From Lingula anatina (Eukaryota; Brachiopoda; Lingulata; Lingulida; Lingulidae), in the NCBI RefSeq assembly GCF_001039355.2, contig NW_019775824.1, positions 428,379 to 478,193 of the forward strand: DNA of 49,815 nucleotides, written 5' to 3'. The notes beneath the pieces are model-generated. The model saw nothing but the letters and a program-made list of their open reading frames with translations. It was not told the origin of the DNA and searched no databases. Below, piece after piece: positions 1 to 13,657 of this stretch. Positions within the stretch are counted from its first letter, which is position 1; each line of letters begins with the position of its first letter. The position numbers and the translations under genes were made by a program.

Positions 1-370
1 TGCATGGTATTGTTTGAAACCAACTAATCTGATGTGTGTTAACTTTGTTTCAGGGCACTTTGGTTGCTATGTTTATATTTTAACCAATCTTTGTTTTCAG
101 TTTTGAATGCCATGTTGTAAGAGGAATTATTTGGAAGAGAAAAGGTTGAACACAGATTGAGCCAGTATTCTTATTTCAGCTAACATGATTGGTTACTAAT
201 TATTTAATCTGGAGAAAAGAGTTTCACAACTGCGACTACAGTGAAATCCAGAAAAATGATGATTTATTTTTGTAATATAACATTGGATTTAATCCATTAT
301 TAACTTGCACAATTTGTGTTGTTGACTGTGGTCACTGATGCACTGTTTGCACACCTCTCACCTGTGACAG
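1..370 (+). other. Intron of the dynein gene
   Basis: AT-rich sequence ending in an acceptor (CCTGTGACAG) directly before the first recognised dynein exon. No open coding segment joins that exon in phase, so the upstream exons lie outside the window. Confidence 0.8.
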
Positions 371-3300
371 GTTCACTAACTTTGACGACTACAAGTGGTT
401 CGAGAAAACCATGGGCCGCGTGATCACTGAGGAGATTGGAGAAGAGATTTCAGAACACACGCAGCAGACGCACTGGTTTGTGGACTTCCTGAGGTATTAA
501 CAAGTTGTCATTGTCGTTGTGTTTAACATCATAATGGATTGAAAACACTTACTGTTGTGAGGCTGTTTGCATTGAAAATTGCACATTATTAATGTTAATT
601 ATAACAGTTATGAAATAACCTCATTATAACCCGTATATTTTCACACACGCACATGCATGCTCACACCAAATAATAGAAAATGCATGCACGGTGACTTCTG
701 CATCACCTCATGTCACAGTGTATGACTGAAAATAAGTGAAAACCAAGTGACTTCTCTAATATCATTTCTTAGAGATTTTTTATTCAGTATTAGATTTTTC
801 CATAATAATATTTCTTTTCTTAATTATTACTTTTTGAAATTGTAAATTATAATGATCTGAATGTCCTACAGACTCATATTGATCCTGATCATGTTTTTCA
901 GCTCAATAAACATTCAAGTTTACTTTTGCTAAATGTGTTCTTTTTTCTTCATACTCTAGAGATGCCCCAGAGGCTACAGGGGACGAACCAGAGGATGCAG
1001 ACTTTGACATGCCCAAGATTTATGAACCCGTACGTAGATGTTTCTTTAATGATGAACAGATTTTGTTGTGTTCATGATTATTTGGTGGAAAATATTTTGT
1101 GTGAATTGGTGTATGGGCATTTGTAATATGACAGGTCATGTGTGAGGTCATTGAGAGGTCAGAGGTCAATGGAGTGGACGAAGGGGAAGATTCAACATGG
1201 TGTGGGCAGCATTGTTTATGGCATATAAAACTTATTTCAAATACGTACTTTTTCTCAATATTACAGCATTGTTTTGAAAATGCTCTATACTTGTTGTCTG
1301 TTAAATGGAAGTGGAAGTCTTAGTTGTAAATTTTATGATTTGAAAGTACTTACATTGGGCCAAATTACCATTAAGCATTTCTTGTAATATCACATTCTGT
1401 TGAAATTGTAGATTCCATCATTTGAAGCCCTGGAAGAGAGGCTTCGATTCTTCATGGCACAGTACAATGAGAGCATTAGAGGCGCTAACATGGATTTGGT
1501 GTTTTTCCGAGATGCTATGACACACTTGGTGAAGATCTCTCGTATCATTCGTACACCACGTGGCAATGCACTGCTGGTTGGCGTAGGAGGTTCTGGCAAA
1601 CAGTCATTGACAAAATTGGCTTCCTTCATTGCAGGATACAAGATATTCCAGATTACCCTGACTAGGTAAGTTATGTTTAGACTGGGGTAAACTTTTCTTC
1701 CAAAAATATAATCATCAGTTTTTATGCCATATCTGCTTTAACACCATAAAAGAGAAAAAGTGAAGCAAAAATTTATCAATTTACTTCACAAAAATTTTAA
1801 TCAAATCATCACATAGCTTTGAACAGGATGAAATGAAAACTGAAAACCAAAAAATGATTTAATAAAGATTTTGATTATTAATGATAAATGTTATAGAAGT
1901 ACAGAATGTGCTCATCATATGAACAGCTTGCAGTACAAATGACTTTTTTTCATTTGGTGCATGAAATTAAACTCATTAGGTTAACTTTGGCCCCACTGCC
2001 ACACCAGTTTCACTTTTAGTCCATTGCTTACCAGTTTCACTTTCACTTTCCCCTTACACAATCCATTGTCACACCAGTTTCACTTTCATTTTCCCACACC
2101 CAGGTCCTACAATGTGAGTAACCTGATGGAGGACCTGAAGTACCTGTACAGGACAGCTGGTCAGCAGGGTCAGGGCATCACCTTCATCTTCACTGACCAG
2201 GAGATCAAGGATGAGGGCTTCTTGGAGTACCTGAACAATGTGCTGTCCTCTGGTGTGGTGAGTGGAAACTAAAACATGGGTGGATGAAAAAAATGTCAAA
2301 GTTTTTGAGTTATTAAATTTCATGTTGTTTTTATCCTCTCAGTGTTATTGTTTATTATTAACGGTAATGTTGCCCTTGTGACAGAGATATTTACACAGCA
2401 ATATGAAAAAGAAATGATAAGCATTTGCCCTCTTCAGGTCTCCAACCTGTTTGCCCGAGACGAGATGGATGAAATTACCATGGAGTTGATCCCAGTCATG
2501 AAGAAGGAGTTTCCGAGGCGACCACCCAGTAACGAGAACCTCTATGATTACTTCCTGTCTCGTACCAGGGCTAATCTTCACGTCGTCCTCTGCTTCTCAC
2601 CTGTAAGTAAAACTCTTAAGGGGTCCTTTTTTTATATTATTACCAGGAACAGAAGAGTAATAGTATCATGAAGCGGTTGAGAGGGGAAGGGAGCAAACTG
2701 TTGAATTTAATAAATAGATATTTGTTAACTTAATTATACTTGACAAATAACAAAATTAAAAAAAAAATACTTCTGATAAAGCTCTTTTCATTTTCTTGTC
2801 CTTAGGTTGGTGAAAAGTTCCGCAGCCGAGCACTGAAGTTCCCTGGTCTCATCTCAGGCTGTACCATGGACTGGTTCCAGCGCTGGCCCAAGGATGCTCT
2901 GATTGCTGTCGCTGACCACTTCCTGTCCAAGTTTGACATCGAGTGTACGCCAGAGGTGAAGAAGCAGCTGATCCAGGCCATGGGGACTTTCCACGACGGC
3001 GTGGCTGAGAGTTGTGTGGAATATTTCCAGAGGTAGGGGATGGGTTGTGATTGGTTGTTTACTGTCACAGTTAACACACTGTCACATCTAACACACTGTC
3101 TGCTGTGTAATCATGATTTTTTTTTCTAAGGAAAACAACACTATGGCATTTAGTATCCTTGTTCCTCGGATCCTCCTCTTACATTTTCTGATTATTAAAT
3201 ATTTTTTTTCTTTGAATTTAGAAATGTTAATTAAAGTAATGATTTATTCAATAATTTTTTTTCAAAGGAAGGATTAAATTATAGATGCATCTAGCTGTGC

Positions 3301-6300
3301 TTTGTTAGCTAAGTTAGTCACAAACCTTTTTTTTTTTTTTTTTTTTTTGCAGATATCGTCGCTCTACCCATGTGACCCCCAAGTCGTACCTGTCCTTCTT
3401 GGCTGGGTACAAGACCATCTACAGTGACAAGAGAGGAGAGATTGGAGAGCTCTCTCAGAGGATGCAAACTGGTGAGATTATAAGGATAATAAGGATAATA
3501 TTGATAATGATGAAAGTATTGATGATAATGATAGTATTGATAATAATGATAGTATTAATAGTGATCACAATAATGATCATAGTATTTATAATGATGATAA
3601 TAAATAATTATGATGATAATGATAACTATATTGATTATAATGATGATGATGATTTTAAACCTGTTTTTTCTAAGTAACCCAAACTTTATATACACCCGAA
3701 GATGCCAACAAGAAAAATACCAATACTCAGTGTGGCAAAATGGCTTTAACCTGTATTCCAAAATCTCAACATTATATCTATCCTCCCCAGGTCTTGAGAA
3801 GTTGGTAGAGGCCTCGGAGGCCGTGGGCGAGCTTAGTAAGGAGCTGGAAGTGAAGGAGAAGGAGCTGGCCATAGCCTCGGCCAAGGCAGAGGAGGTACTG
3901 AAGACCGTCACCTCCAAGGCACAGGCTGCTGAGAAAGTCAAGAATCAGGTAGGCATTCCTTGAAAATTGTGCTCTTAACATGGTCTTTTGTACTAGAATT
4001 TCTAGGAATCCTGTGGTACTAATATATGTTGGTTTGAAATACACTGGCCTTGAGTCTGGCTTGAATGTTGAAAATATATTTCAAAATATGGTGACAAGGG
4101 GATCTGGAATATGCCCCTTCTTTTTTTTCAAAAGGTGTTTTGGAAACGTGTTTTACGGCATATAACTTGAAGTAATGCACACTTGTAGCCAGCAACCTGT
4201 CTTCCTTTATATCATATGGTAAAATAGTGGTCTAAATATTTTGGTTATTCTGAAACACACTTCACATTCATCATGCATTTATCATTTTTATTATCTCCAA
4301 CATTAGGTACAAAAGGTCAAGGACAAGGCCCAGGCCATTGTAGACAGCATTGAAGCTGACAAAGCCATCGCGGAGGGTAAACTTGAGGCTGCCCGCCCTG
4401 CCCTGGAGGAAGCTGAAGCTGCCCTGAAAACCATCAAACCAGCTGACATAGCCACTGTGCGAAAACTTCTGAATCCCCCCCACTTAATTATGAGGATCAT
4501 GGACTGTGTGTTGATCTTGTTCCAGCGCAGAGTGAATCCTGTGGAAGTGGACAAGGACAGACCTTGTGTCAAACCCTCCTGGGGAGAGTCCTTGAAGGTG
4601 GGTCGATATAGGACAGATAGTGAAAATAATTATAGTTAGTGTGGTGCCTTTTTATATATGGAAATAAATGATAATAATAAGATAATAAACACAGCTATTG
4701 AGAGTATAAGTACTACAAATATTGGCAATGATCAGTTATTATAGTGTAAAATTGTGCAAATATTGGAAGTAACTATAATGAATTCTGAGTATGTATATTG
4801 ATTGGTGAAAGAAATAAAAATGACAAAAGAAAAAAAATTGGATGTTTTCCACTTCTGCATGGAATAAAATTGTTAAATATGATTTGATAAGGTTATTATT
4901 TGGACAGATAGTGTTTTTTTATTATAATTATTAAAAAGAATTCTGGATCTAATATTACCTGTAATAACTATGGGTACTCATTGATACTCATACATTTTGA
5001 TATGCAGATGATGGCAGGTGGTGGCCTCCTCACACAACTTGTAGAGTTCCCCAAAGACAGCATCAACGAGGAAACAGTGGAACTCCTGGCTCCGTACCTG
5101 GATATGGAGGATTATAACCTGGAGACAGCGAAGAAGGTGTGTGGTAATGTGGCCGGGTTGTGTTCCTGGACGCAAGCAATGGCCTACTTCTTTACCATCA
5201 ACAAGGAGGTCCTGCCATTGAAGGTGAGATCTCAGACCTAGAGGAATTGTTGTGTAACAAAATGTCAACAGTCAAAAATCAGTTTTAGTAAACACTGCGG
5301 CCATGGATGTTGCCATTGGTGTTGTTGAATTCACAAAGAATCTTAAAGACCGCTTGTTAATGAGGCATTTTTCTCCATTCCATTATATAAAGCCTTGAGC
5401 ACATTATGACTCACATCAGTAATTTGAACTGTGGAATAGTCATATGTGAAAAGATTGCAAAGTCAACTCTACATAGTGAGATGTTCTAACCCAAAAATAG
5501 TTTTAAAAAACACCACTTGTTGCACTGTTCCATGTCATTTTCTTAAAATTTTCATCATTTTGAATAATCATCCTTTCCCACATTAGGCAAACTTGGTTGT
5601 TCAAGAGGCTCGCCTCAATGTGGCCATGACTGACCTGAATGCTGCCCAAGCTCAGCTGGATGAGAAAGAGGCTGAGCTGCGGGAAGTGCAGGCCATGTAT
5701 GACAAAGCTATGAGAGAAAAACAAGTAAGCAAATAATTTAGTTTTGATGCTTAGCCTGGTACTAATACTTTTCTATACTTTTCAACTAAGCTAAATTATT
5801 TTTGAATTCTAAGGGATTTATTTCAGAGACTTAAAACAACAACTGTTTTTTGTCAGAATTCAAAAGTACAGAAGAAAAATGGAATTATTTATTTATGCAT
5901 TAAGATTTTGAACAATTTGTTAGTATTTGATAAGGTAATATATGGGATGTTTATATAAAAATGAAAATGCTCAATTATGTATATTTCCCGCAGGCATTGA
6001 TTGATGATGCAGAGAACTGTCGTCGCAAAATGAGCGCGGCGTCTGCTCTGATTACGGGTCTGGGCGGTGAGAAGGTCAGGTGGACGGAGCAGAATAAAGA
6101 GTTCAAGGCGCAGATTGGAAGGTACTCAAACTGACTGGTTTCTGAATTCATAAAATGAGATTTATGTCTAGTAATGAATTAATTTTAGCCTAACTTTTAA
6201 TTGGATTGTTTATTTTTTAGTTGTTTCTCATTGCTAAGTAATGGACCTTTTTTTTGCTAAATTGTTCATGCTTACAGTTTGATTTTTTGTACTTATGTAA

Positions 6301-6748
6301 AGAGAGAAGTAAAGAAAGATCCAAAAGACAGACAGATAGTAAGAATTGATTAGGGAAGGCGTGAATTATTAAGTAAAAGGTTTCAGAAAACACAGAATTA
6401 ATCTTTACACCGTCTTCCCACTCCAGACTAGTTGGTGACATCCTGATGTCGACGGCCTTCCTGTCCTACTCCGGCCCCTTCAACCAGGACTTCCGCCAGC
6501 TCCTCAGCAAAAACTGGCAGAAGGAATGTAAGACCAGGAAGATTCCATTCACTGCCAACCTCAATGTCATTGACATGCTGGTCCTACCCACCACTGTGAG
6601 TGAGGCTGGAATTCATATTTTTTTTCTTAGTTTGTGTATTTATTTATTTATTTATTTATTTATTTATTTGTTTGATTCTTTTCATTTATTTATTTATTTA
6701 TTTATTTATATGTTTCTTTTTCATTTTTTTGTTTGTTCGTTCATGTAT

Positions 6749-6783
<35 letters not shown>

Positions 6784-8395
6784 TAGCGTATTCATTTCAT
6801 CTCTTCACTCTGACAGACTTGGTCACAGCTGAATTCCCTGTTCATGTGAAGGTGCTAACTGTAACATATAACTATTGTTTGTATTTTCTTTCAGATTGCG
6901 GAGTGGAACTTGCAAGGACTGCCCAATGATGACCTGTCCGTCCAGAATGGTTTGATAGTGACCAAGGCTTCCCGCTACCCTCTCCTAGTGGACCCTCAGG
7001 GTCAGGGGAAGAACTGGATCAAGAACAGAGAGGGAGGGAATGAGTTACAGGTAGGGGGCGCTCACAGTAGTTACCTAATACTATGAACTTCATACATTTC
7101 TCTTGTTCCAGGATTTATAATTGTACTCACTTTAATGTACCAGTTGTCCTGAACCAAGTCACCTTTTGCAGATATATTATCAGTCCAACAAGGTAGTATT
7201 TTAAAAAAAATAAGATTTCATGTTTTACATGTAATTTTAACTTAAGTTAATTATATAAAAGTTTGGGTACCACCAACACAATGCAACTTAATGGAATAAA
7301 TCATATCACTTTCTCCTCAGATCTCCAACCTGAACCACAAATATTTCCGCCAACACCTGGAGGACGCCCTGTCTCTGGGACGTCCACTCATCATAGAGGA
7401 CATCGGCGAGGAACTGGACCCTGCTCTGGACAATGTCCTGGAGAAGAACTTTATCAAATCAGGTACGGACCTGAAGGAAAACACCCTTGTGGGTCCTTGA
7501 AACTGGTATCATTTATCTATGACATGTAAATCATGGACATGATCTGTACTGGATGGATATGAAGAATTATGTTAGACTTTGTATTTGACATCTCAAAAGT
7601 CCCATTTATTATATTGTGTGACATTTTGTTTAATAATGATATTGATGATTCAAATTTGAAGCTTGGTGCTTTCATTTTAATTGACTTGATGTATTAATAT
7701 CAAGTCAGTATTTTCTTATTTAAGGTTTTCCCTTGTTAAAAATACACCAAAAATATCAATATCATCTTCACTAATTAATTCAATAATTGAATGCAAAAGG
7801 TTCATTTTAAATCATTTCATTTCTTATTTTTTATTGATACTTCAAAATCCAAAAAAGTCCCAAAGATTTAACAATTCCATCTCCCACACAATCTCCAAAG
7901 AGAAAAGGCCTCCATACTAAAGACACCCCCTCTGTGTGTTTCCAGGTAAAACCCTGAAGGTGAAGGTGGGAGACAAGGAGGTGGATGTAATGGATGGGTT
8001 CACACTGTATATCACCACCAAGCTGCCCAACCCCAGCTATACCCCTGAGGTGTCTGCCAAGACCTCCATCATTGACTTCACAGTCACTATGAAGGGTCTG
8101 GAGGATCAGCTGCTGGGACGGGTCATCCTCACTGAGAAAGCTGTGAGTACATAAGACAAAAATATATAATGCACTGTGAATTATATATGATGTTCAAAAT
8201 ACATCCTATAATAAATTGTTGGAATTCAGATCTGCATGCTGATAACCATTCTCATTCCTTATTTTGCCTTGTTTTATTAGGTTTTTGTTTATTTCGATTA
8301 CTAATTTAAAAAAAAAAAGGATGATGAATTAGTCAAATGTGCAAAAATATGACAGAGATTGATAATTAAATTAAGGTTAACCAAATAAAGAAAAT

Positions 8396-8426
<31 letters not shown>

Positions 8427-11400
8427 TCCTTATGGATATATTCCTTTACCAGACATGAAAATATTTATTCTGAAACACGGAGTATTTTTGATCCCTAGAA
8501 CTGATAGCTTTATTGTTCCCAATTTTTCTCCAGGAACTGGAGAGTGAGAGGGTCAAACTAATGGAGGATGTGACGGCAAACAAGAGAAAGATGAAAGAAC
8601 TGGAAGATAACCTTCTGTTCAGGCTAACAAGTACACAGGTAGGCGGGCAGCCATCTTGGATAAAATTAACAAATTATAGACTATTCACATAAGAGACTCT
8701 TTGATGTCTTCTCCATTGTCAAGCACACAGGTAGTAAAAAATAAGCATGTATCTGACATTTTGCATTTCAATTTTTACTAGGGCTCGCTGGTGGATGACG
8801 AAGACTTGATCAATGTCCTTCACACCACAAAAGCCACGGCCCAAGACGTCAGTCAGAAACTTCAAATTGCTGCTGAAACTGAGGTCAAAATCACCGCTGC
8901 TCGTGAGGAGTACCGACCAGTCGCCACCAGAGGGAGCATCTTGTACTTCTTGATCACTGACATGAGCATGGTGAGCTGCATGTACCAGACAGCTCTCAAA
9001 CAGTTCCTGGGACTTTTTGATCTCTCCATGGAGCGTTCTATGAAGTCGCCTATCACCCAGAAACGTATCTCAAACATCATCGAGTATATGACATTTGAGG
9101 TGTGGAAATATGCAGCGCGCGGTCTGTATGAGGAGCATAAGCTGATGTTCACACTGCAGCTCGCACTGAAAATTGACATGCAGGCAGGGAAGATTAAGCA
9201 TGAGGAGTACCAGACATTTATTAAGGGTGAGTGTGTTTTTAAATTAATTTTTATGTACAGACACAGATGTGTCTGTACATATAGCCATCATCTGCATCTG
9301 TCGTCGCCGTGCACTTTTACCGATAACACGATAAGTGGAAAACCATTTTACCTTTTGACTTGTTTACTACATGTTTTAAAGATATGATAACGAATTTTAA
9401 CTTTTGATTTTGTTCTTTGTTTCCAAGTGTATGTTTATGCTGTGTAAAGATATGTTATTTTTGAATTGTTGATCAAAGAATATCATTTGAGATGCTTCCC
9501 ATTTTATGTTGGAAGAAGTCTTTTTGTTTTAAGAAGTCAAACACTTTCAGCCAAAAGGATTCTATTTACTTAAAATATACCAGATGTTTTTCATGTTAAT
9601 GACACATTAACACCTTCAGTAAAGTATTATTTCATGATCTTCCCCATACAGGTGGCGCTGCCCTTGATTTGAATGTTGTGACCCCCAAACCATGCAGATG
9701 GATCCTTGATCTCACTTGGTTGAATCTGGTAGAACTGAGCAATCTTCACCAGTTTTCTGGCATCCTGGACCAAGTCTCCAGAAATGAGAAACAGTGGAAG
9801 CAGTGGTTTGATAAAGATGCCCCAGAGGAGGAGGTGATTCCTGACGGCTACAATAATTCCCTGGACGTTTTCCGTCGTCTGCTCTTGGTGAGGAGCTGGT
9901 GTCCAGATCGCACACTCCCCATGGCGAAGAAATATATTGCTGATACTCTTGGAGAGAAATATGCAGAAGGTATGAAAAGTTGTTTCAGAACAATTTGAAA
10001 GTTCTATTTGTGCATTTTTAGGTCTGAAATAATCATCTTATTAGAATGCCGTATTGAGAATACTGTTACATATTGTATCAAATATTTTTTTAAAATTTTA
10101 TTGTCATGTTGAATTTTAAAGTGTTAAAAATGTTTGAGGAAGTATGTACTATTCAATGTAATGGACTACTTGTAAGCTTGAAAATGTTCATAAACTTTAT
10201 ATAGTTTGAGTTATTGTCACACTCCTTTTTATGGTCGATATATCATATGCACTTAATTATTATATTTCTATGTAACTAATTCAGGTGTCATTCTTGACGT
10301 GGAGAAAATGTGGGAGGAGTCAGATCCAAGGACGCCTCTGATTGGTCTGCTGTCAATGGGCTCTGATCCAACCAATAGCATTGAAGCTCTCGCCAAGAAA
10401 CACAAACTTGGTAGGTACAGCAACCTACAGAAGGAATGGTCAGTCTTTGTCCATATTAAAGCTTTAATCTTGAACAGAGTTCTTAGATTGTCCACTGATC
10501 CATTTGACAGCTTTGCTGACTTCTTCCTTCATCCATAACTCAGCATTTTAATTTTTTATTTCCCTTTTCCTGTTTTGCTAAGTTACAACTTTTCTTTTCC
10601 GCCTTTAAAGAATGTGGCGCCATCTCCATGGGTCAAGGTCAAGAGGTCCACGCCAGGAAACTTCTGACCAAGCTGATGTCTCAGGGTGGCTGGGCTCTCC
10701 TCCAGAACTGTCATCTGTGTCTGGTGTATGTGATGGAGCTGCTGGACCTGATGACGGAGACGGAGAACATCCATGAGGACTTCAGGTTGTGGGTGACCAC
10801 AGAGGTGCATCCGAAATTCCCTATTGGTTTCCTACAAGTGAGTTTTTTAAAAATTTTCACTGATTTGTCACATTTGTATCAGAATTCTTCTAAGAGTTAT
10901 TCATTGATTGTCACTGATTATTCTTCAGATGAGTTATATGCTGTGTGAAAGAATTTGTGTGATTGCTGATTTTAAAATGTTTATAATGGAATTGAAATCC
11001 AGTTGCAGTAATGAGATCATTTTAGTTTTTGGACATTTTCCAATTTTTTCCATCTAGATGAATAAAATTTACTATGTTCACATTTAGATGTAGATTATTA
11101 CAAATTTTCTTCCTCTATTTCCAGATCTCCATTAAGTTCTCCAATGAGCCCCCACAGGGTATCAAGGCAGGGCTGAAGCGTTCCTACGCTGGCTTCACGC
11201 AGGATTTCTTGGACGTGTCCAACATGCCTCAGTGGAAGCCAATGTTGTACGGTGTCGCCTTCCTTCACACCACAGTACAGGAGAGAAGGAAGTTTGGACC
11301 TCTTGGGTGGAATATTCCATACGAGTTCAACACCTCGGACTTTAATGCCAGTGTCCAGTTTGTTCAGAATCATCTTGATGACATGGACATTAAGAGGGTA

Positions 11401-13657
11401 AGATTTTAATATTTTGATTTTGTTTTACAAGCTTTGAAAGTTATTAGACAGGTCTTTTCTGCTGTGAAATGAATTGCTGTTGATTTTCCTAAATCAAAAG
11501 TTTGAGATAATTATATAAACAATTTTATTTTGATTTTATATTAATATCGTGCATGCATGAGCTGAATATGCACAAAATAGAACAATATTTCTGTATCTGT
11601 TTTATTTCTTGTAATGTTTTATACTTTTGCAAAACTAACAGATGAAAATGTATTATATTATTATTATTATTCCTATTTCTCTTTTCCAGGGAGTAAGCTG
11701 GAACACTGTACGCTACATGTTTGGTGAAATCCAATATGGCGGCAGAGTGACAGACGACTACGATAAACGTTTGCTGAATACCTTCTGCCGTGTGTGGTTT
11801 GGAGACCACATGTTTGGTGCAAACTTCAACTTCTACAAGGGTTATACCATCCCTAAGTGCACTAAGCTGGATGACTACATGACCTTCATCCAAAACCTGC
11901 CCCTGGCTGACACCCCTGAGGCCTTTGGTCTACACCCCAATGCTGACATCACGTAAGTGTGAACATGTCTACAAGAGTTTTCATCTTTTTTGGAGTACAA
12001 GAACAGTGTTTGTGTTTTATGTCTTCTATGGTTAGATACTTTCTTTTTCTTTCTTTCTTCAAATTTTTAAGCAGATGATAAAACCAGTTGACTTCTGTAA
12101 TTTTTAATAAATGAATCTATTTGGGATCTTTTTTGTTTTATCACAATGATATGCATCTTAAACCAGTTACAGCTATTTCATGTTTGCTGGGTTCAGATTT
12201 TTACTGTTTGGTCCACTGTTATAGATACCAGACCAAGACAGCCAAGAACATCCTAGATTGTATCCTCAGCATTATGCCTAAGGACAGCGGAGGTGGCAGC
12301 GGTGAGACTCGTGAGTCTGTCGTGTTCCGTTTGTCAGACGACATGTTGGAAAAACTCCCCAATGACTACATTCCCTTCGAAGTCAAGGCACGTCTGCAGA
12401 AGATGGGCGCTTTGCAGCCCATGAATATCTTCCTGCGCCAGGAGATAGACCGCATGCAAAAGGTTATTACCACTGTGCGCACAACTTTGACGGATCTAAA
12501 ACTGGCAATAGAGGGCACTATTATCATGAGTGAGAGTTTGAGAGATGCGCTGGATTGCATGTACGATGCCCGTATACCTGCAGCTTGGAAAAAGGTAAAA
12601 CCACTTGTGAAACAGGTTGTTTTATTAATGTCATATTATCCAGAAAATCCAATTTGACTGAAAGTTTGAAAAAAAACAGTTTTCTTAATTGTTTTAAAAT
12701 ATTGTTATAATATATTTGCATTTCCAGATATACATGCACCCTGTTCTATTTTGTTTTATTTTATTTTTTCATTTATTTATCTATTTATTATAAACACCTA
12801 ATTGTGTGTTTTGTTTACAGATCTCATGGGAGTCCAGCACACTTGGGTTCTGGTTTACTGAGCTGATTGAGAGAAACAACCAGTTCAGTAACTGGTGCTT
12901 TGAAGGACGACCAAACACTTTCTGGATGACAGGCTTCTTTAACCCTCAGGGTTTCCTCACTGCTATGAGACAGGTAATGGCTGGCTGACATGGCTTTAAA
13001 GGGTTAATCCTGTACCTTTTGTTGGTGTTTGATTTGATACCAATACTCAGATCCAGTTGTAGAGATGATTTTCTTGATTAAGAAAAATTTATAAAAAGTT
13101 TTTTTCATCAGTAACAGTGGATGATGTAGATGCTTAATATTATTATTATTATCTATTTATTTATTATTTAATTATTGTTATTATCTATTTATTTATTATT
13201 TAATTATTGTTATATATTTATTTTTGTTTGTTCGTTTTTGTTTACACATTTTTGTATCTTGTGATTCCAGGAGGTGACAAGAGCCCACAAAGGCTGGGCG
13301 CTGGATACAGTCGTCCTCCACAATGACGTCACACGCTACATGAAAGATGACATCAACCAACCACCAGCAGAGGGCGTTTACGTCCAGGGTCTCTTCCTGG
13401 AAGGTGCATCCTGGGATAGACGTGGATGCAAACTCATTGAGCCGAAGCCCAAGGTGCTCTACGAGCCCATGCCAGTCATTCACATCTATGCCATTAACAG
13501 CACTGGTGGCCATGACCCGCGCATGTATCTCTCGCCAATTTACAAGAAACCGAGAAGAACTGACTTGACCTACATCGCCGAGGTGGAGTTGAAGACGACC
13601 CAGAATCCAGACCACTGGATCCTCCGCGGTGTGGCATTGTTGTGTGATGTGAAGTAG
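371..13657 (+). CDS. DNAH5: Axonemal dynein heavy chain, outer-arm DNAH5/DNAH8 type (3' 26 exons; 5' end outside window)
   Basis: Motor subunit of ciliary outer dynein arms. Exons, all GT..AG and in one continuous frame: 371-493, 960-1029, 1412-1665, 2104-2257, 2438-2602, 2806-3032, 3353-3471, 3791-3948, 4307-4597, 5008-5223, 5587-5724, 5994-6121, 6427-6595, 6895-7050, 7321-7462, 7946-8142, 8534-8638, 8782-9226, 9652-9969, 10285-10410, 10611-10837, 11125-11397, 11690-11952, 12225-12594, 12821-12973, 13271-13657 (stop TAG). They give about 1,790 residues of a protein usually near 4,600. The AAA4 P-loop GVGGSGKQS is in exon 3. Exons 8-9 hold stalk coiled coil 1, exons 9-10 the microtubule-binding domain, and exons 11-12 coiled coil 2. 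AAA5, with the degenerate [12 protein letters not shown] motif, spans exons 13-17, and AAA6 exons 18-23. The chain ends [13 protein letters not shown], which matches my memory of DNAH5/DNAH8 rather than beta-type chains. It is probably a co-ortholog of vertebrate DNAH5 and DNAH8, so the symbol is approximate. No frame break was seen. Confidence 0.95.
3475..3655 (+). repeat. Degenerate GATAAT/GATGAT microsatellite in a dynein intron
   Basis: Imperfect runs of GATAAT, GATAAG and GATGAT begin immediately after the donor of exon 3353-3471. Apparent open frames rich in Ile, Met, Asp and Asn here are products of the repeat, not genes. Confidence 0.85.
6638..6784 (+). repeat. (TTTA)n microsatellite in a dynein intron
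   Basis: Long interrupted TTTA array between exons 6427-6595 and 6895-7050. All frames are open and give Leu/Phe/Ile/Tyr repeats, so overlapping open frames are artefacts. Confidence 0.9.
8401..8426 (+). repeat. (AT)13 dinucleotide repeat in a dynein intron
   Basis: Pure AT run lying between exons 7946-8142 and 8534-8638. Confidence 0.9.
13138..13216 (+). repeat. ATT-rich tandem repeat in the last dynein intron
   Basis: A segment of about 35 bases, TATCTATTTATTTATTATTT followed by AATTATTGTTAT, occurs twice in tandem after a short ATT run, just upstream of the last dynein exon. Confidence 0.8.

Noticed and set aside
3372-3941. Open frames on both strands rich in Ile, Met and Asp
   Set aside because: GATAAT-type repeat translated; only 3353-3471 and 3791-3948 fit the dynein frame.
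6446-6929. Open frames rich in FIYLFIYLF
   Set aside because: Produced by the TTTA microsatellite inside a dynein intron; the exon ends at 6595 with a clear donor.
13196-13615. 139-codon antisense frame opposite the last dynein exon
   Set aside because: Shadow of a conserved coding exon with no recognisable domain.
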